47,383 bases of DNA from a virus: positions 1 to 47,383 of IMG/VR virus record IMGVR_UViG_3300019487_000042. One strand, written 5' to 3'. Positions 31,839-39,078 of this stretch are shown here, in pieces (position 1 is the stretch's first letter; the number at the start of each line of letters is the position of its first letter). The translations under genes and the position numbers were made by a program. The notes below the pieces were generated by a model, which was given only the letters and a program-made list of their open reading frames with translations, searched no databases and had not been told where the DNA came from.

Positions 31839-31985
31839 TTACGCCGCCTCGTCGTACAACTCGAGGAACACACTGACCGCTTCCCGTTTCCCCGCGTTCC
31901 CCCTAGACGACGTGTCCTTTGGCAGCAGATCCCGGGCGGCCTTCAGCTCGCAAAGGGTTAGATGAACCGGGGCGGTGACGGTCAC
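31839..31985 (-). CDS. 48-aa protein upstream of portal
   Basis: 48 aa from a GTG at 31985 that overlaps the upstream TGA. LCELKAARDLLPKDTSS and KREAVSVFLELYDEAA are ordinary amphipathic helices with charged linkers. The stop is 3 bp before the portal ATG region. Function unknown; possibly a small assembly factor or a terminase-related helper by position. Confidence 0.6.
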   Translation of the reverse strand: MTVTAPVHLTLCELKAARDLLPKDTSSRGNAGKREAVSVFLELYDEAA

Positions 31986-32146
31986 GTCTTCCGTTTCGGC
32001 GGCCCCGAATACGTGGGAGCAGTGTGGAAGTAGCTGGGGGAGGTTACGTCCGTCGCCGGCCTCTCCCTCCGCGCCTTTACGCGAGCGGCCCTTCTCGCCC
32101 CCGCTTCGGGCGGAACGTATCCGCTGCCTTTACAGCCGCACCCCAT
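31982..32146 (-). CDS. 54-aa Cys-rich basic protein
   Basis: 54 aa, ATG at 32146 with GGAGG 4 nt upstream. Begins MGCGCKGSGYVPPEAG and continues Arg/Lys-rich. Small 'GCGC' proteins of this kind are frequent in phages and may bind a metal. First gene of the portal operon; a TATGCT -10 candidate lies at 32189-32184 on the minus strand. Confidence 0.55.
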   Translation of the reverse strand: MGCGCKGSGYVPPEAGARRAARVKARRERPATDVTSPSYFHTAPTYSGPPKRKT

Positions 32147-32171
32147 TAGTCCTCCCGTGGCGGTCGGTGCA

Positions 32172-32308
32172 TTGACACTCGGCAGCATAGACGCTTTACC
32201 GGGGGTGCGCCCCCATCGCCCAGCAGCTCGCCGGCAACGACGGCAACGCCGTCAGCGGTACACAGTGGGGTTAAACGGATTTCCCCCTTCAGGGGGATGC
32301 TGTACCGC
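32172..32308 (+). promoter_or_regulatory. Rightward promoter and structured leader
   Basis: TTGACA (32172-32177), 17-bp spacer, TTTACC (32195-32200). The leader then holds three nested/adjacent hairpins: GGGGG/CCCCC at 32201-32214, GACGGC/GCCGTC at 32239-32253, and GCGGTACA/TGTACCGC (32255-32262 with 32301-32308) enclosing CCCCCT/AGGGGG (32283-32296). A second -10-like GATACT (32320-32325) is closer to the gene at 32368. Confidence 0.45.
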
Positions 32309-32367
32309 CTTGTAAAGACGATACTGAGTTAAGCAACCCTTCCAAACGGACTGGAGGTCGAAAAGCA

Positions 32368-32850
32368 ATGCCCCACGTCGACATGGAACGCGACACGATC
32401 GCAGAGCAAGCGGAAAAGCTCGGAATCTCACCTGACCAGCGTGCTTTCGACGTCGCTTTCCGCCACGTGGAAACGATGGACGCCCCCGCATGTGAAGTGG
32501 GCGGGCGGTGCGTATACTGGTCGCATCGGGAGGGGCTACCCGAAGTGCGCTGCCCTATCGGCGCAATGCTGCCCGAAACGGCAGCCCGCTCGTTGTCAAC
32601 AGTGCAAGACCCCGTTGAAACAATATTGCGGGAATTCGACTCGGTCTCGAGCCACCTCGAGGGAGTCAATCCGGGTCTGCTTATCGACCTGCAGAAGGCG
32701 CATGACCAAGAAGTAGTGCTTGCAGTGGTTCACCCCACGGGGGCGTCGACTCACCACTCGGTGTCTAAGGATTGGCGCTCGAGAATGCTGTCGACTATGA
32801 GAGATATCGCCGGCCGGTATGAACTTCGAACTAGTAGGGAGCAGACATGA
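32368..32850 (+). CDS. Hypothetical protein of a moron-like plus-strand unit
   Basis: 160 aa, ATG at 32368 with GGAGGT 12 nt upstream. DQRAFDVAFRHVETMDAPACEVGGRCVYWSHREGLPEVRCPIGAMLPE matches a widespread phage/bacterial pattern 'C...GRC.Y....G..C.IG.LIP' of unknown function. C-terminal half is helical. Overlaps the next gene by ATGA. Opposite in direction to the flanking structural genes. Confidence 0.65.
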   Translation: MPHVDMERDTIAEQAEKLGISPDQRAFDVAFRHVETMDAPACEVGGRCVYWSHREGLPEVRCPIGAMLPETAARSLSTVQDPVETILREFDSVSSHLEGVNPGLLIDLQKAHDQEVVLAVVHPTGASTHHSVSKDWRSRMLSTMRDIAGRYELRTSREQT

Positions 32851-33344
32851 TCACAGACTTTGACTTCGACGCAACCCACGAGTCATCACAGGAAACCACA
32901 CCCCCGGTTTCCGTTCGCGAAGGAGAACCACGAATGACCCGCGTCATCACCACGCTCGCCGTCGCCGCAGCACTCGTCGCACCAGCGTCCGCGTCCGCCA
33001 CGACTCCGTGGCACCAGCAGGGACATGACGGACGCGCCCCCGTCGCCCGCCACAACGGCGGCGGCGGCAAGCACGGCAGACACGCCGACGTCAGAACGAA
33101 GGCGCCCGCCAAGACCATCTTCACCATCGACAAGATCCATTCGGTGATCGAGCAGGCCGCCGCGCTCCCCAACCGGGACAGGGAACGGGCCGGGTACTGC
33201 TCACCGGTGCCGCTGCCCCGCGTCGGCGAAGCGCCCGGCGTGTTCATGAACCTTTACGCCGACGACGCCGCCCGCGCGCTGTACCTCGCCGCTGGCCTGG
33301 TGGACGCGAAGAAAGACGCTGTTACCGGCTCCATCTCCTGCTAG
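32847..33344 (+). CDS. Putative secreted protein
   Basis: 165 aa from the ATG at 32847 (ATGA overlap), or 136 aa from the ATG at 32934 which has GGAG 8 nt upstream. From residue 30 it reads MTRVITTLAVAAALVAPASA, a clear signal peptide with a likely cut after ASA, so the inner start may be the one used for export. The mature part is His/Gly-rich near its start and has a conserved-looking core (YCSPVPLPRVGEAPGVFMNLYADDAARALYLAAGLVD). An exported moron product could alter the host envelope or block superinfection; this is inference. The TAG stop is the first part of a palindromic box. Confidence 0.6.
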   Translation: MITDFDFDATHESSQETTPPVSVREGEPRMTRVITTLAVAAALVAPASASATTPWHQQGHDGRAPVARHNGGGGKHGRHADVRTKAPAKTIFTIDKIHSVIEQAAALPNRDRERAGYCSPVPLPRVGEAPGVFMNLYADDAARALYLAAGLVDAKKDAVTGSISC

Positions 33345-33356
33345 AACCCAGGTTCG
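33343..33356. promoter_or_regulatory. Palindromic box 9, one mismatch, overlaps stop
   Basis: AGAACCCAGGTTCG; the first two bases belong to the TAG stop (33342-33344) of the secreted-protein gene. Confidence 0.75.
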
Positions 33357-33371
33357 CAGAAATATCGATGG

Positions 33372-33403
33372 GAACGAGGTACCCCATGTAGGGTGCCTCG
33401 TTC
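33372..33403 (+). terminator. Terminator hairpin after secreted-protein gene
   Basis: GAACGAGG (33372-33379) pairs with CCTCGTTC (33396-33403); an inner ACCC/GGGT pair closes a small loop. It closes the rightward unit that begins at 32368. Confidence 0.65.
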
Positions 33404-33458
33404 GTAATCCCCATTTAGGGTGATGCATCAACCGGGGACCAGAGCCATACTTTAGGAC

Positions 33459-33626
33459 ATGGCACAGGTAACCACATCAAAGTCGAAGTCTATGAAGCAG
33501 GGAACGGGATCCTGGTATACCGAGCAAGGCACCTACACGGAACCAAGTGAAATCAAGGGGATGGAGTGGATTTGTCGGGCAGGGAAGATAATCGCTCTCA
33601 TCCCTATCCACAAAGATTCGGCATGA
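33459..33626 (+). CDS. Small AT-richer moron protein A
   Basis: 55 aa, ATG at 33459, seven bases after CATACT (33446-33451), so probably leaderless. Lys/Thr-rich start (MAQVTTSKSKSMKQGTGSW) and beta-like end (MEWICRAGKIIALIPIHKD). Local base composition is visibly less GC-rich than neighbours. TGA overlaps the next ATG (ATGA). Function unknown. Confidence 0.6.
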   Translation: MAQVTTSKSKSMKQGTGSWYTEQGTYTEPSEIKGMEWICRAGKIIALIPIHKDSA

Positions 33627-33799
33627 CACGCGAAGAAGCTATCAAGAAATCCCTGAGCAAGCGAACAAGGTGGAGCAGGGAATACCTAGTGTGCCACCGT
33701 GTTTCTCTCGGTTACTACGTTATCGCCAAGAACGAAAAACGCTTATGGGCTGATGACGAGACACTTGTATTCGACACCAGCCGCCCAGACCAGCTTTAG
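33623..33799 (+). CDS. Small AT-richer moron protein B
   Basis: 58 aa, ATG at 33623 (ATGA overlap). TREEAIKKSLSKRTRWSREYLVCHRVSLGYYVIAKNEKRLW: a basic, beta-rich protein with an LGYYVIA strand. Lower GC than flanking genes suggests a separately acquired pair with 33459-33626. Function unknown. Confidence 0.6.
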   Translation: MTREEAIKKSLSKRTRWSREYLVCHRVSLGYYVIAKNEKRLWADDETLVFDTSRPDQL

Positions 33800-33892
33800 C
33801 CCCAAACGATCAGGTCAGAGGGTCAGAGAGTCCCCTGGCTAATTTCGCAGTCGGCACAACTAGAACCCTGGTCAACAGGTACCATTCTGTAA

Positions 33893-34063
33893 ATGCGTAA
33901 AGCACACCTCAGACGCGACGAATCCACCGACCGGAGGCACGAAGCCCTCAACGCCGACCTCCTGGAACGAGTCACGGGCAGACATCGCCCACGTCCCCTC
34001 GTGCCACGGCTGCATCCTGGAGCTTGTCGTACGTCAGGGAAGCAGCAGCTGGTTCTGTTCTAG
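33893..34063 (+). CDS. Possible leaderless small basic protein
   Basis: 56 aa, ATG at 33893, exactly 7 nt after TACCAT (33880-33885). N-half MRKAHLRRDESTDRRHEALNADLLERVTG looks like a charged helix; the C-half is Pro/Arg-rich and overlaps the antiparallel gene at 33972-34196 by 92 bp. Real start signal but doubtful full length. Confidence 0.35.
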   Translation: MRKAHLRRDESTDRRHEALNADLLERVTGRHRPRPLVPRLHPGACRTSGKQQLVLF

Positions 34064-34196
34064 CCGGCGCGTCGTTCGCCCTTATGCGGTTGAGGGCGGC
34101 TTGCCGGCAGGTTACGCAGAACGGGTTCGGGTTCTCGAAGGTGGGTGCCTGGGAGGGGTTGCGGCATCGGGGTGTGGAGCAGCGGCTGAGGTTCAT
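33972..34196 (-). CDS. Small zinc-ribbon-like protein
   Basis: 74 aa, ATG at 34196. CSTPRCRNP at residues 6-14 and FCVTCRQ near 26 give a Cys-x4-Cys...Cys-x2-Cys set suited to zinc. Rest is helical. A looser copy of the palindromic box lies 30 nt before the start. Function unknown. Confidence 0.6.
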   Translation of the reverse strand: MNLSRCSTPRCRNPSQAPTFENPNPFCVTCRQAALNRIRANDAPARTEPAAASLTYDKLQDAAVARGDVGDVCP

Positions 34197-34225
34197 TGTT
34201 CCGTCCCGCGCGTAAAGGTTCCTGC

Positions 34226-34239
34226 TGAACCTGGGTTGT
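34226..34239. promoter_or_regulatory. Palindromic box 10, two mismatches
   Basis: TGAACCTGGGTTGT, 30 bp before the ATG at 34196 of the zinc-ribbon gene. Confidence 0.55.
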
Positions 34240-34327
34240 GGTGGGCGGCGGTCTTGTTAAGCTGGACCGTCGCCCATGCTTGCCTAGTGTCGCCGCATGG
34301 TTTGTGTTTCGCATCGGGGAAACACCT

Positions 34328-34639
34328 CTAGTCGTCGAGGTTCTGGGCGACGAGGGCCACGACCGCGTTTACGGCCCACGGGACGGAGGCCACGATGGTT
34401 GCGTGAGGCCAGATCAGCCAGGCTCCCCACCATGCCAGCGTGATCCACGATCCGAGGCACCAGGAGCAGTGGAGGAAAACGTCAACCTCTTTGCGGTGCT
34501 TCCCCGCCTCTGCCTTCGCCCGCCTCGTCAACCAGTTGCGGGGCCGGTCGAGGATCGCGTCGGCTGCCAGCAGCCGCCACACCCGGAAGCTTGCGCCGGC
34601 AAGCAGCGCGAACTCCCACCAGGAAGGGATGTTACTCAT
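34328..34639 (-). CDS. DUF1360-like membrane protein
   Basis: 103 aa, ATG at 34639. ASFRVWRLLAADAILDRPRNWLTRR, then FLHCSWCLGSWITLAWWGAW and a last hydrophobic segment (VPWAVNAVVALVAQ) match the DUF1360 pattern (R..RL...D.I, then CxxC-containing membrane helix). Possibly two or three spans. Function of the family is not known. It closes the glycan island transcript. Confidence 0.7.
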   Translation of the reverse strand: MSNIPSWWEFALLAGASFRVWRLLAADAILDRPRNWLTRRAKAEAGKHRKEVDVFLHCSWCLGSWITLAWWGAWLIWPHATIVASVPWAVNAVVALVAQNLDD

Positions 34640-35420
34640 CGCCGCAGCCCTCTCGCTTTCGTTCGTGGCTTCCCCCTGTCATATCTCGGTTCGCCCTCGC
34701 CGCCAACGCATCTTTACGGTCGCGCAGCTGCGCCGGCCACGGACACGCCTGCGTCTTTACACGATCGTCGGTCCACATGATCGACTCCAGATGCGCCTGC
34801 GCGTGAAACCGTCCCCCGTCAGCGACGGCGTAACGGTCGTAACGGGCTCGTCTATCCGCCTCACAAGCCCAGCCGAAATGAAGCACGCTAACCCCCGACG
34901 ACGCCGACCTGGAGCCCGCACCCGTAGGTGTCCTCCCGCACGCCAGCTGACGGTCCATGATCCGCCCGAACTTCTGGCTCGTCGACCACGCGAGCGGAAC
35001 CTCATGAGGAAGCCAGCCCCCGTCCACACGCACACGCAGCGCGTCCTCATCGGCCTCCCAGACTTCCTCCATGCACAGACGCCACGAATGAACTCTGGGG
35101 TGCAGTTCGATCAGGCGGCGAAGCTCAGGGCCGTCCTCCACGAACTCGTCAGCGTCGATGGCCAACACGTGCGTCGGGGAAGCTTGCAGCGTCCACTCCA
35201 ACGCTCTCTGCCGCGCCGAGCCCTCATGCTCGTAGAACTGGGAACGGTTCGCACGCAGAACCTGGGTTCTGGGGAAGCCGGAAGCTACACCGTAGGTTTC
35301 GTCGGTGGAAGCGTCGTCGTAGACACGGATCTCGTCGCAGAACTCCAGTAGATGCTCCAGGCACAAGGCGAGATAGCGGTCCGCCTCGTTGCGGACGATC
35401 AGGCTGGCAGCGAGATTCAT
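34632..35420 (-). CDS. Glycosyltransferase, family 2-like
   Basis: 262 aa, ATG at 35420. GT-A start (LAASLIVRNEADRYLALCLEHLLEFCDEIRVYDDASTDET), sugar-nucleotide/metal motif IDADEFVED near residue 93, then RLCMEEVWEADEDALRVRVDGGW. It should transfer a sugar from an NDP donor. Member of the glycan island; acceptor unknown. A perfect palindromic box gives the residues RTQVL at 35257-35270. Overlaps the DUF1360 gene. Confidence 0.8.
   Translation of the reverse strand: MNLAASLIVRNEADRYLALCLEHLLEFCDEIRVYDDASTDETYGVASGFPRTQVLRANRSQFYEHEGSARQRALEWTLQASPTHVLAIDADEFVEDGPELRRLIELHPRVHSWRLCMEEVWEADEDALRVRVDGGWLPHEVPLAWSTSQKFGRIMDRQLACGRTPTGAGSRSASSGVSVLHFGWACEADRRARYDRYAVADGGRFHAQAHLESIMWTDDRVKTQACPWPAQLRDRKDALAARANRDMTGGSHERKREGCGDE
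35257..35270. promoter_or_regulatory. Palindromic box 11, exact
   Basis: AGAACCTGGGTTCT, in the glycosyltransferase gene 34632-35420 at about codon 50-55. Confidence 0.8.
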
Positions 35421-35429
35421 GCCTCTACG

Positions 35430-35957
35430 CTACGCAGGCTTCACAGCCCTGTAACGCAACGCCAGCCCCGTCTCCAGCCGATCGCCCGCAACGAAGCCCG
35501 CGTCGCTCAGAACCGCTCCCAGCAACTCCTCGTTCCAGCCCGAAAGGTGCGCGTTCAGCAGCGGCTCGTGGAGGACACCCTCCACATCCTCGCTGTAGAA
35601 CCACTGCAGCAGCCCCTGCCTGTCCTCATGGCAGTTCAGCCACGCGGCGCACATCCGGTCGAGGTCAGGCACCTCCACATCGAAGACGCCGCCGGGCTTC
35701 AGCACCCGGAACACGTGCCGCACCGCCCGCCCAGCCCGATGCACAGTCAAATGCTCGAGCGTGTGATGCATACGCACCTCGTCGAAAGACGCCTCCGCGA
35801 ACGTCAGCTGGGCCGCATCCATCACATAGTCAACCGGGACGCCGCACTGAAGCACCGGATGCCAGATCGGCCTCGACGACGCGTCCACATGCACGTTCCG
35901 CCAGCCGTCCTCGGCCACGTAGTAGTTGATCGTTCCGAGGATCAGACGCTTCTTCAC
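35430..35957 (-). CDS. SAM-dependent methyltransferase, class I
   Basis: 175 aa from the GTG at 35957, the first start after the upstream gene ends. WRNVHVDASSRP, YVMDAAQLTFAEASFDEVRMHHTLEHL and HVFRVLKPGGVFDVEVPDLDRM are the post-I, motif II and motif III regions of small-molecule or sugar methyltransferases; motif I is atypical, so the family is Methyltransf_11-like. Presumably methylates a sugar made or added by the neighbouring enzymes. Confidence 0.75.
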   Translation of the reverse strand: MKKRLILGTINYYVAEDGWRNVHVDASSRPIWHPVLQCGVPVDYVMDAAQLTFAEASFDEVRMHHTLEHLTVHRAGRAVRHVFRVLKPGGVFDVEVPDLDRMCAAWLNCHEDRQGLLQWFYSEDVEGVLHEPLLNAHLSGWNEELLGAVLSDAGFVAGDRLETGLALRYRAVKPA

Positions 35958-35985
35958 CGCTTCGGAACAAATTCGGATTCGTCGC

Positions 35986-36696
35986 TCACGCCGCCGCCTC
36001 AAAACCCAGGTTCTCGATCCAATCCCAATAATGCGCAGCCGGGTCATACAGCGGCCAGGGACGCTGCCAGCCCCGCTCCCTATACCCCTCAGAGAGTGAG
36101 CGCCACGGCTCCACCGGAACGAAATCCAGGCTGCACACCATCAGATCAGGGGTGATCCAGCCGCGCTGCGGACGGTAGACGCACTGCCATTCCGTGAAAC
36201 CGAAACGTCCGTTCTGCTTCGGCGCCGGGTACCGTTTGAACGGGGCGGTGCGCATCAACCCCACCCCGCCGATGTGGGTTGACGGCGTCCACCCGTACAC
36301 ACCGTGAAAACCGTCGGTCGGGACCTTCGTTCGGCCGGCCTCCATCCCCAACAGATCCAGGGTCGGGTTCCTGTCCATCACGAACAGCATCGCCTCCAAC
36401 CACCCCGGCGGCACAGCGATGTCGTTGTCCACCTTCGCGAACATGCCGGCTTCGGATCTGCGGATGTAGTCGTTTGTCGTCGCCACCGGCGACCGGTACT
36501 CGGTGCTCACGAACTCGCAGGGGACGGGGGCGCGCTCGAGGTTGTCGCGCAGCCAACCGGCGGTGCCGTCCTCGGAACCGTCGTCGTACACGTAGAGGCG
36601 GCTGACATGCTCCCAGGCTGTGTGTCGCAGCATCGCCTCGAAACTGAACCTGGAGAACTCCAGGCGGTTCCAGGCGAGGTAGACCAGGTCAAGCAT
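35986..36696 (-). CDS. Glycosyltransferase, GT-A type
   Basis: 236 aa, ATG at 36696, overlapping the upstream gene by 8 bp. MLDLVYLAWNRLEFSRFSFEAM, LYVYDDGSEDGTAGWL and KVDNDIAVPPGWLEAML (DND metal motif) define a GT-A fold. Later THIGGVGLMRTAPFKRYP and EWQCVYRPQRGW complete the acceptor side. A box copy encodes the last residues (ENLGF, 36001-36014). Acceptor unknown. Confidence 0.78.
   Translation of the reverse strand: MLDLVYLAWNRLEFSRFSFEAMLRHTAWEHVSRLYVYDDGSEDGTAGWLRDNLERAPVPCEFVSTEYRSPVATTNDYIRRSEAGMFAKVDNDIAVPPGWLEAMLFVMDRNPTLDLLGMEAGRTKVPTDGFHGVYGWTPSTHIGGVGLMRTAPFKRYPAPKQNGRFGFTEWQCVYRPQRGWITPDLMVCSLDFVPVEPWRSLSEGYRERGWQRPWPLYDPAAHYWDWIENLGFEAAA
36001..36014. promoter_or_regulatory. 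Palindromic box 12, one mismatch
   Basis: AAAACCCAGGTTCT, in the last codons of the gene 35986-36696. Confidence 0.7.
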
Positions 36697-37378
36697 CACG
36701 CACCTTCCGTGCCATCTCCAGAACCTGGGTTCTCTCCCCATAGTGATTCGGCTGTTTCCACATTCTTTTCTCGTCGTACGCGTACGGCAGAACCTCAACA
36801 GGCACGTCCACGAGCAGCCGCCGGGTCAGCGTCGTGAACACCACATCGGCTGTCCTACGAAACAACGGCCCGTCCCACGCACCGATCTTTTCGCCGCTGT
36901 CCAGCGTGCGCTCCAAGCTCGTCCAGTTGGTGACAGATTCGTGAATGAGCATCTTGTCGAACGCGTCCTTGGGTAGCTCCCGCTGGAAGCAGGCCCCGAA
37001 CCCCACAAGACACGAATCGGGGTAATGCGGTCTGAACTCCTGAGGCATGTTCGCCACGACGCAATCACAGCGGGCCGACGACGAAACCCGCCACGCCTCC
37101 GCCAATGCTGCCGGGTCGCTCACGATGCAGTCGTCGTCCTGAACATAGATCAGGTCATGGAACGCGTAGGGGATCGCTGCGTACCGGCCATACACCGCAA
37201 GATCAGGCTGATGCCCCAGATGCTGCCCATACGAGCTGTGCCGCATGGTATCCGGAGCCCAGCGCCACAACACCCCATTATTGATCCAAAGCAAAACCTC
37301 CCAGCCGCCCGGGAGGCTCTCGAGGATCGGAACCAAATCCACGTCGCCTCTGGTGACGATGATCGCTGACACGGTCAC
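36689..37378 (-). CDS. Glycosyltransferase-like protein
   Basis: 229 aa from a GTG at 37378 overlapping the upstream TGA. TVSAIIVTRGDVDLVPILESLPGGWEVLLWINNG start; LIYVQDDDCIVSDPAAL carries the metal-binding DDD; GVGACF-like region VGFGACFQRELPKDAF follows. Fits GT-A enzymes of the glycan island. The 3' end contains a perfect box (36720-36733), which sits 24 nt before the next gene's ATG. Confidence 0.72.
   Translation of the reverse strand: MTVSAIIVTRGDVDLVPILESLPGGWEVLLWINNGVLWRWAPDTMRHSSYGQHLGHQPDLAVYGRYAAIPYAFHDLIYVQDDDCIVSDPAALAEAWRVSSSARCDCVVANMPQEFRPHYPDSCLVGFGACFQRELPKDAFDKMLIHESVTNWTSLERTLDSGEKIGAWDGPLFRRTADVVFTTLTRRLLVDVPVEVLPYAYDEKRMWKQPNHYGERTQVLEMARKVRDA
36720..36733. promoter_or_regulatory. 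Palindromic box 13, exact
   Basis: AGAACCTGGGTTCT, at the end of the gene 36689-37378 and 24 bp before the ATG at 36696. Confidence 0.8.
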
Positions 37379-37917
37379 CAGGCAGCCACCGAGCAACGCA
37401 GATCCCGAAGCAGCCGGCGCCTAGCCTGGAGATAGTGGCGTGGCTGCTCCATCTTCTGATCGTGCCACTCCACCAGCAGCCAGTCGATCAGCGAGTCGGA
37501 ACCGTCCTCATGCAGATACGAGAGCAGCGCGAACTCGGCACCCTCAATGTCCATCTTCACCACCACCCGTTCGAAACCGGCGCCGGCGTGACGGAGGTGT
37601 CGTAGCCAGACGGCGAAGTCGAAGCACGGCACCTCGATAACGTCGCCGGCCCACTCGTTGCGGGAGTTCTTGGCGCGGACGATCGTGGAGTCCCATGAGC
37701 GTTCCCTGTTCACATGCGCGTACTCGCAGAAGCCGTCATGGGTCCAGGCTGCCGACCGGCGGATCTCGACTCTCGTGCCGAACAGGTAAGAATCAGAGTC
37801 GACGAGGCCAGGCCACGGGTCGAACCCGTACAGGGTGTCCGGTTGGAACCGGTCGATCAGCTGACCAATAGACTGCTCCGGTCCGTGGGGGGCGCAGCCA
37901 AGGTCGACGACGATCAT
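37375..37917 (-). CDS. FkbM-family methyltransferase
   Basis: 180 aa, ATG at 37917 (ATGA overlap). MIVVDLGCAPHG is motif I, YGFDPWPG the acidic loop, RSAAWTHDG and VVVKMDIEGAEFALL (FkbM hallmark 'K.DIEG.E') follow, with LLVEWHD near the end. FkbM enzymes O-methylate hydroxyls of sugars or polyketides. In this cluster sugar O-methylation is most likely. Confidence 0.82.
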   Translation of the reverse strand: MIVVDLGCAPHGPEQSIGQLIDRFQPDTLYGFDPWPGLVDSDSYLFGTRVEIRRSAAWTHDGFCEYAHVNRERSWDSTIVRAKNSRNEWAGDVIEVPCFDFAVWLRHLRHAGAGFERVVVKMDIEGAEFALLSYLHEDGSDSLIDWLLVEWHDQKMEQPRHYLQARRRLLRDLRCSVAAW

Positions 37918-38480
37918 CGCTGCGCCACGCACCCGTAGCCCAACGGGAACTCGAAGCCGCCCAGGTTGATCTCCGCGCGCCGCTCATGCTTCAGGATCTC
38001 AAAACCGATGCTGGACAGCATGTGCTCCATACCTGTTTTCGTGAACCGAGTATGGTCAGCTTCTTCTACCTCGTCCCAATTGGTCGTGTAAGTCAACACC
38101 AGAAACCCGCCGTCCTTCAGCATCCAGTGGAGGCACATCAGTGCCTCGCCGGGGCCGCTGACCACTACGTCGTGATCTCCGCAGTTCCGTTTCCGAGTCG
38201 GGAAGAACTGCATGACCTGGGTACAGAGGATCGAGTCCCATGGGCTGCCTGAAAATGGCCACTCCCCCACGTCCTCACCCTCCGTCACGGAGCCTGGATG
38301 ATCAGCCCGGTCATACCCGTGATACTCGCCTTCGAACGACTCCACAAGTTTCCTGTAGGGCTGCTGCCCGCACCCGTAGTCCAGGACGCGCCCTTTCAGA
38401 TAGGGGCCGCACGTCTCAAGGAACTTTTGGATCGAGGATCGCTCCAGCTGCCGGATCGAGGATGCGTTCCAGCCGCTCAC
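37914..38480 (-). CDS. SAM-dependent methyltransferase
   Basis: 188 aa from a GTG at 38480, which follows the upstream stop by 22 bp. LKGRVLDYGCGQQPYRKLV is motif I with the GxG loop, YHGYDRADHPG the acidic motif II, and MCLHWMLKDGGFLVLTYTT the later motif. A class I methyltransferase of the UbiE/Methyltransf_11 type, substrate unknown, in the glycan island. Confidence 0.8.
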   Translation of the reverse strand: MSGWNASSIRQLERSSIQKFLETCGPYLKGRVLDYGCGQQPYRKLVESFEGEYHGYDRADHPGSVTEGEDVGEWPFSGSPWDSILCTQVMQFFPTRKRNCGDHDVVVSGPGEALMCLHWMLKDGGFLVLTYTTNWDEVEEADHTRFTKTGMEHMLSSIGFEILKHERRAEINLGGFEFPLGYGCVAQR

Positions 38481-38502
38481 CGGTGCCCAATCTGCATCTC
38501 GG

Positions 38503-39078
38503 TCACAGCACGTACTCCCAGAGGCCGCCCATGAAATGATCCCTCGTCGAGGGATGCTGAATCTGGGACTCGTAGCAGGCGAGGGCACGATGCTTCAACG
38601 CAGGCCAGTGAGGCTCGAACTCCACAGACTGCCCGCCGCGCGACCGGCCATGCGAACGCGTGTAGGTGAGGTACTCGATCAGCCGATCGGGGCCGAACGC
38701 CAGGTGGGCGAAGCGGGAAACGAGGTTGTGCTGGTCGTGACCTCCGGGTTCGTAGGCAGGCGCGATGCAGTAGTAGTGATCTACGGCCACGTCGGCAATC
38801 CTCTGACAGAGGGGAGGCATAGCTCCCCGTCTTGTGTCCGGGATGTCCCACGTCTCCCAGTCCTCGACGCCGAGGACTTCCATCGCTGCCTGCGTCTCGG
38901 CGTCCCGTTGCGCAGACGTGATCGGCTCCGCCGCCCCTGGTTCCCGTTCGAACGTGTAGCCGCGCTCGTACTGCACCACCGCCCGCGTGCAGATAATCAC
39001 CTTCGGACGGTGCCGCAGAATCTGGAAACAAGCGAACAACGCCTCATCGTCATGGTGTGGGGCAAGCAGCACAGTCAT
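38503..39078 (-). CDS. PIG-L/LmbE family deacetylase
   Basis: 191 aa, ATG at 39078 (ATGA overlap). LLAPHHDDEALFACF near the N-terminus and GGHDQHN near residue 113 carry the metal-binding His-x-Asp-Asp and His-x2-His set of N-acetylglucosaminide deacetylases. It should remove acetyl from an N-acetylated sugar, giving a free amine for the other enzymes or for altered charge. Among neighbours it is the only hydrolase of the island. Confidence 0.85.
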   Translation of the reverse strand: MTVLLAPHHDDEALFACFQILRHRPKVIICTRAVVQYERGYTFEREPGAAEPITSAQRDAETQAAMEVLGVEDWETWDIPDTRRGAMPPLCQRIADVAVDHYYCIAPAYEPGGHDQHNLVSRFAHLAFGPDRLIEYLTYTRSHGRSRGGQSVEFEPHWPALKHRALACYESQIQHPSTRDHFMGGLWEYVL

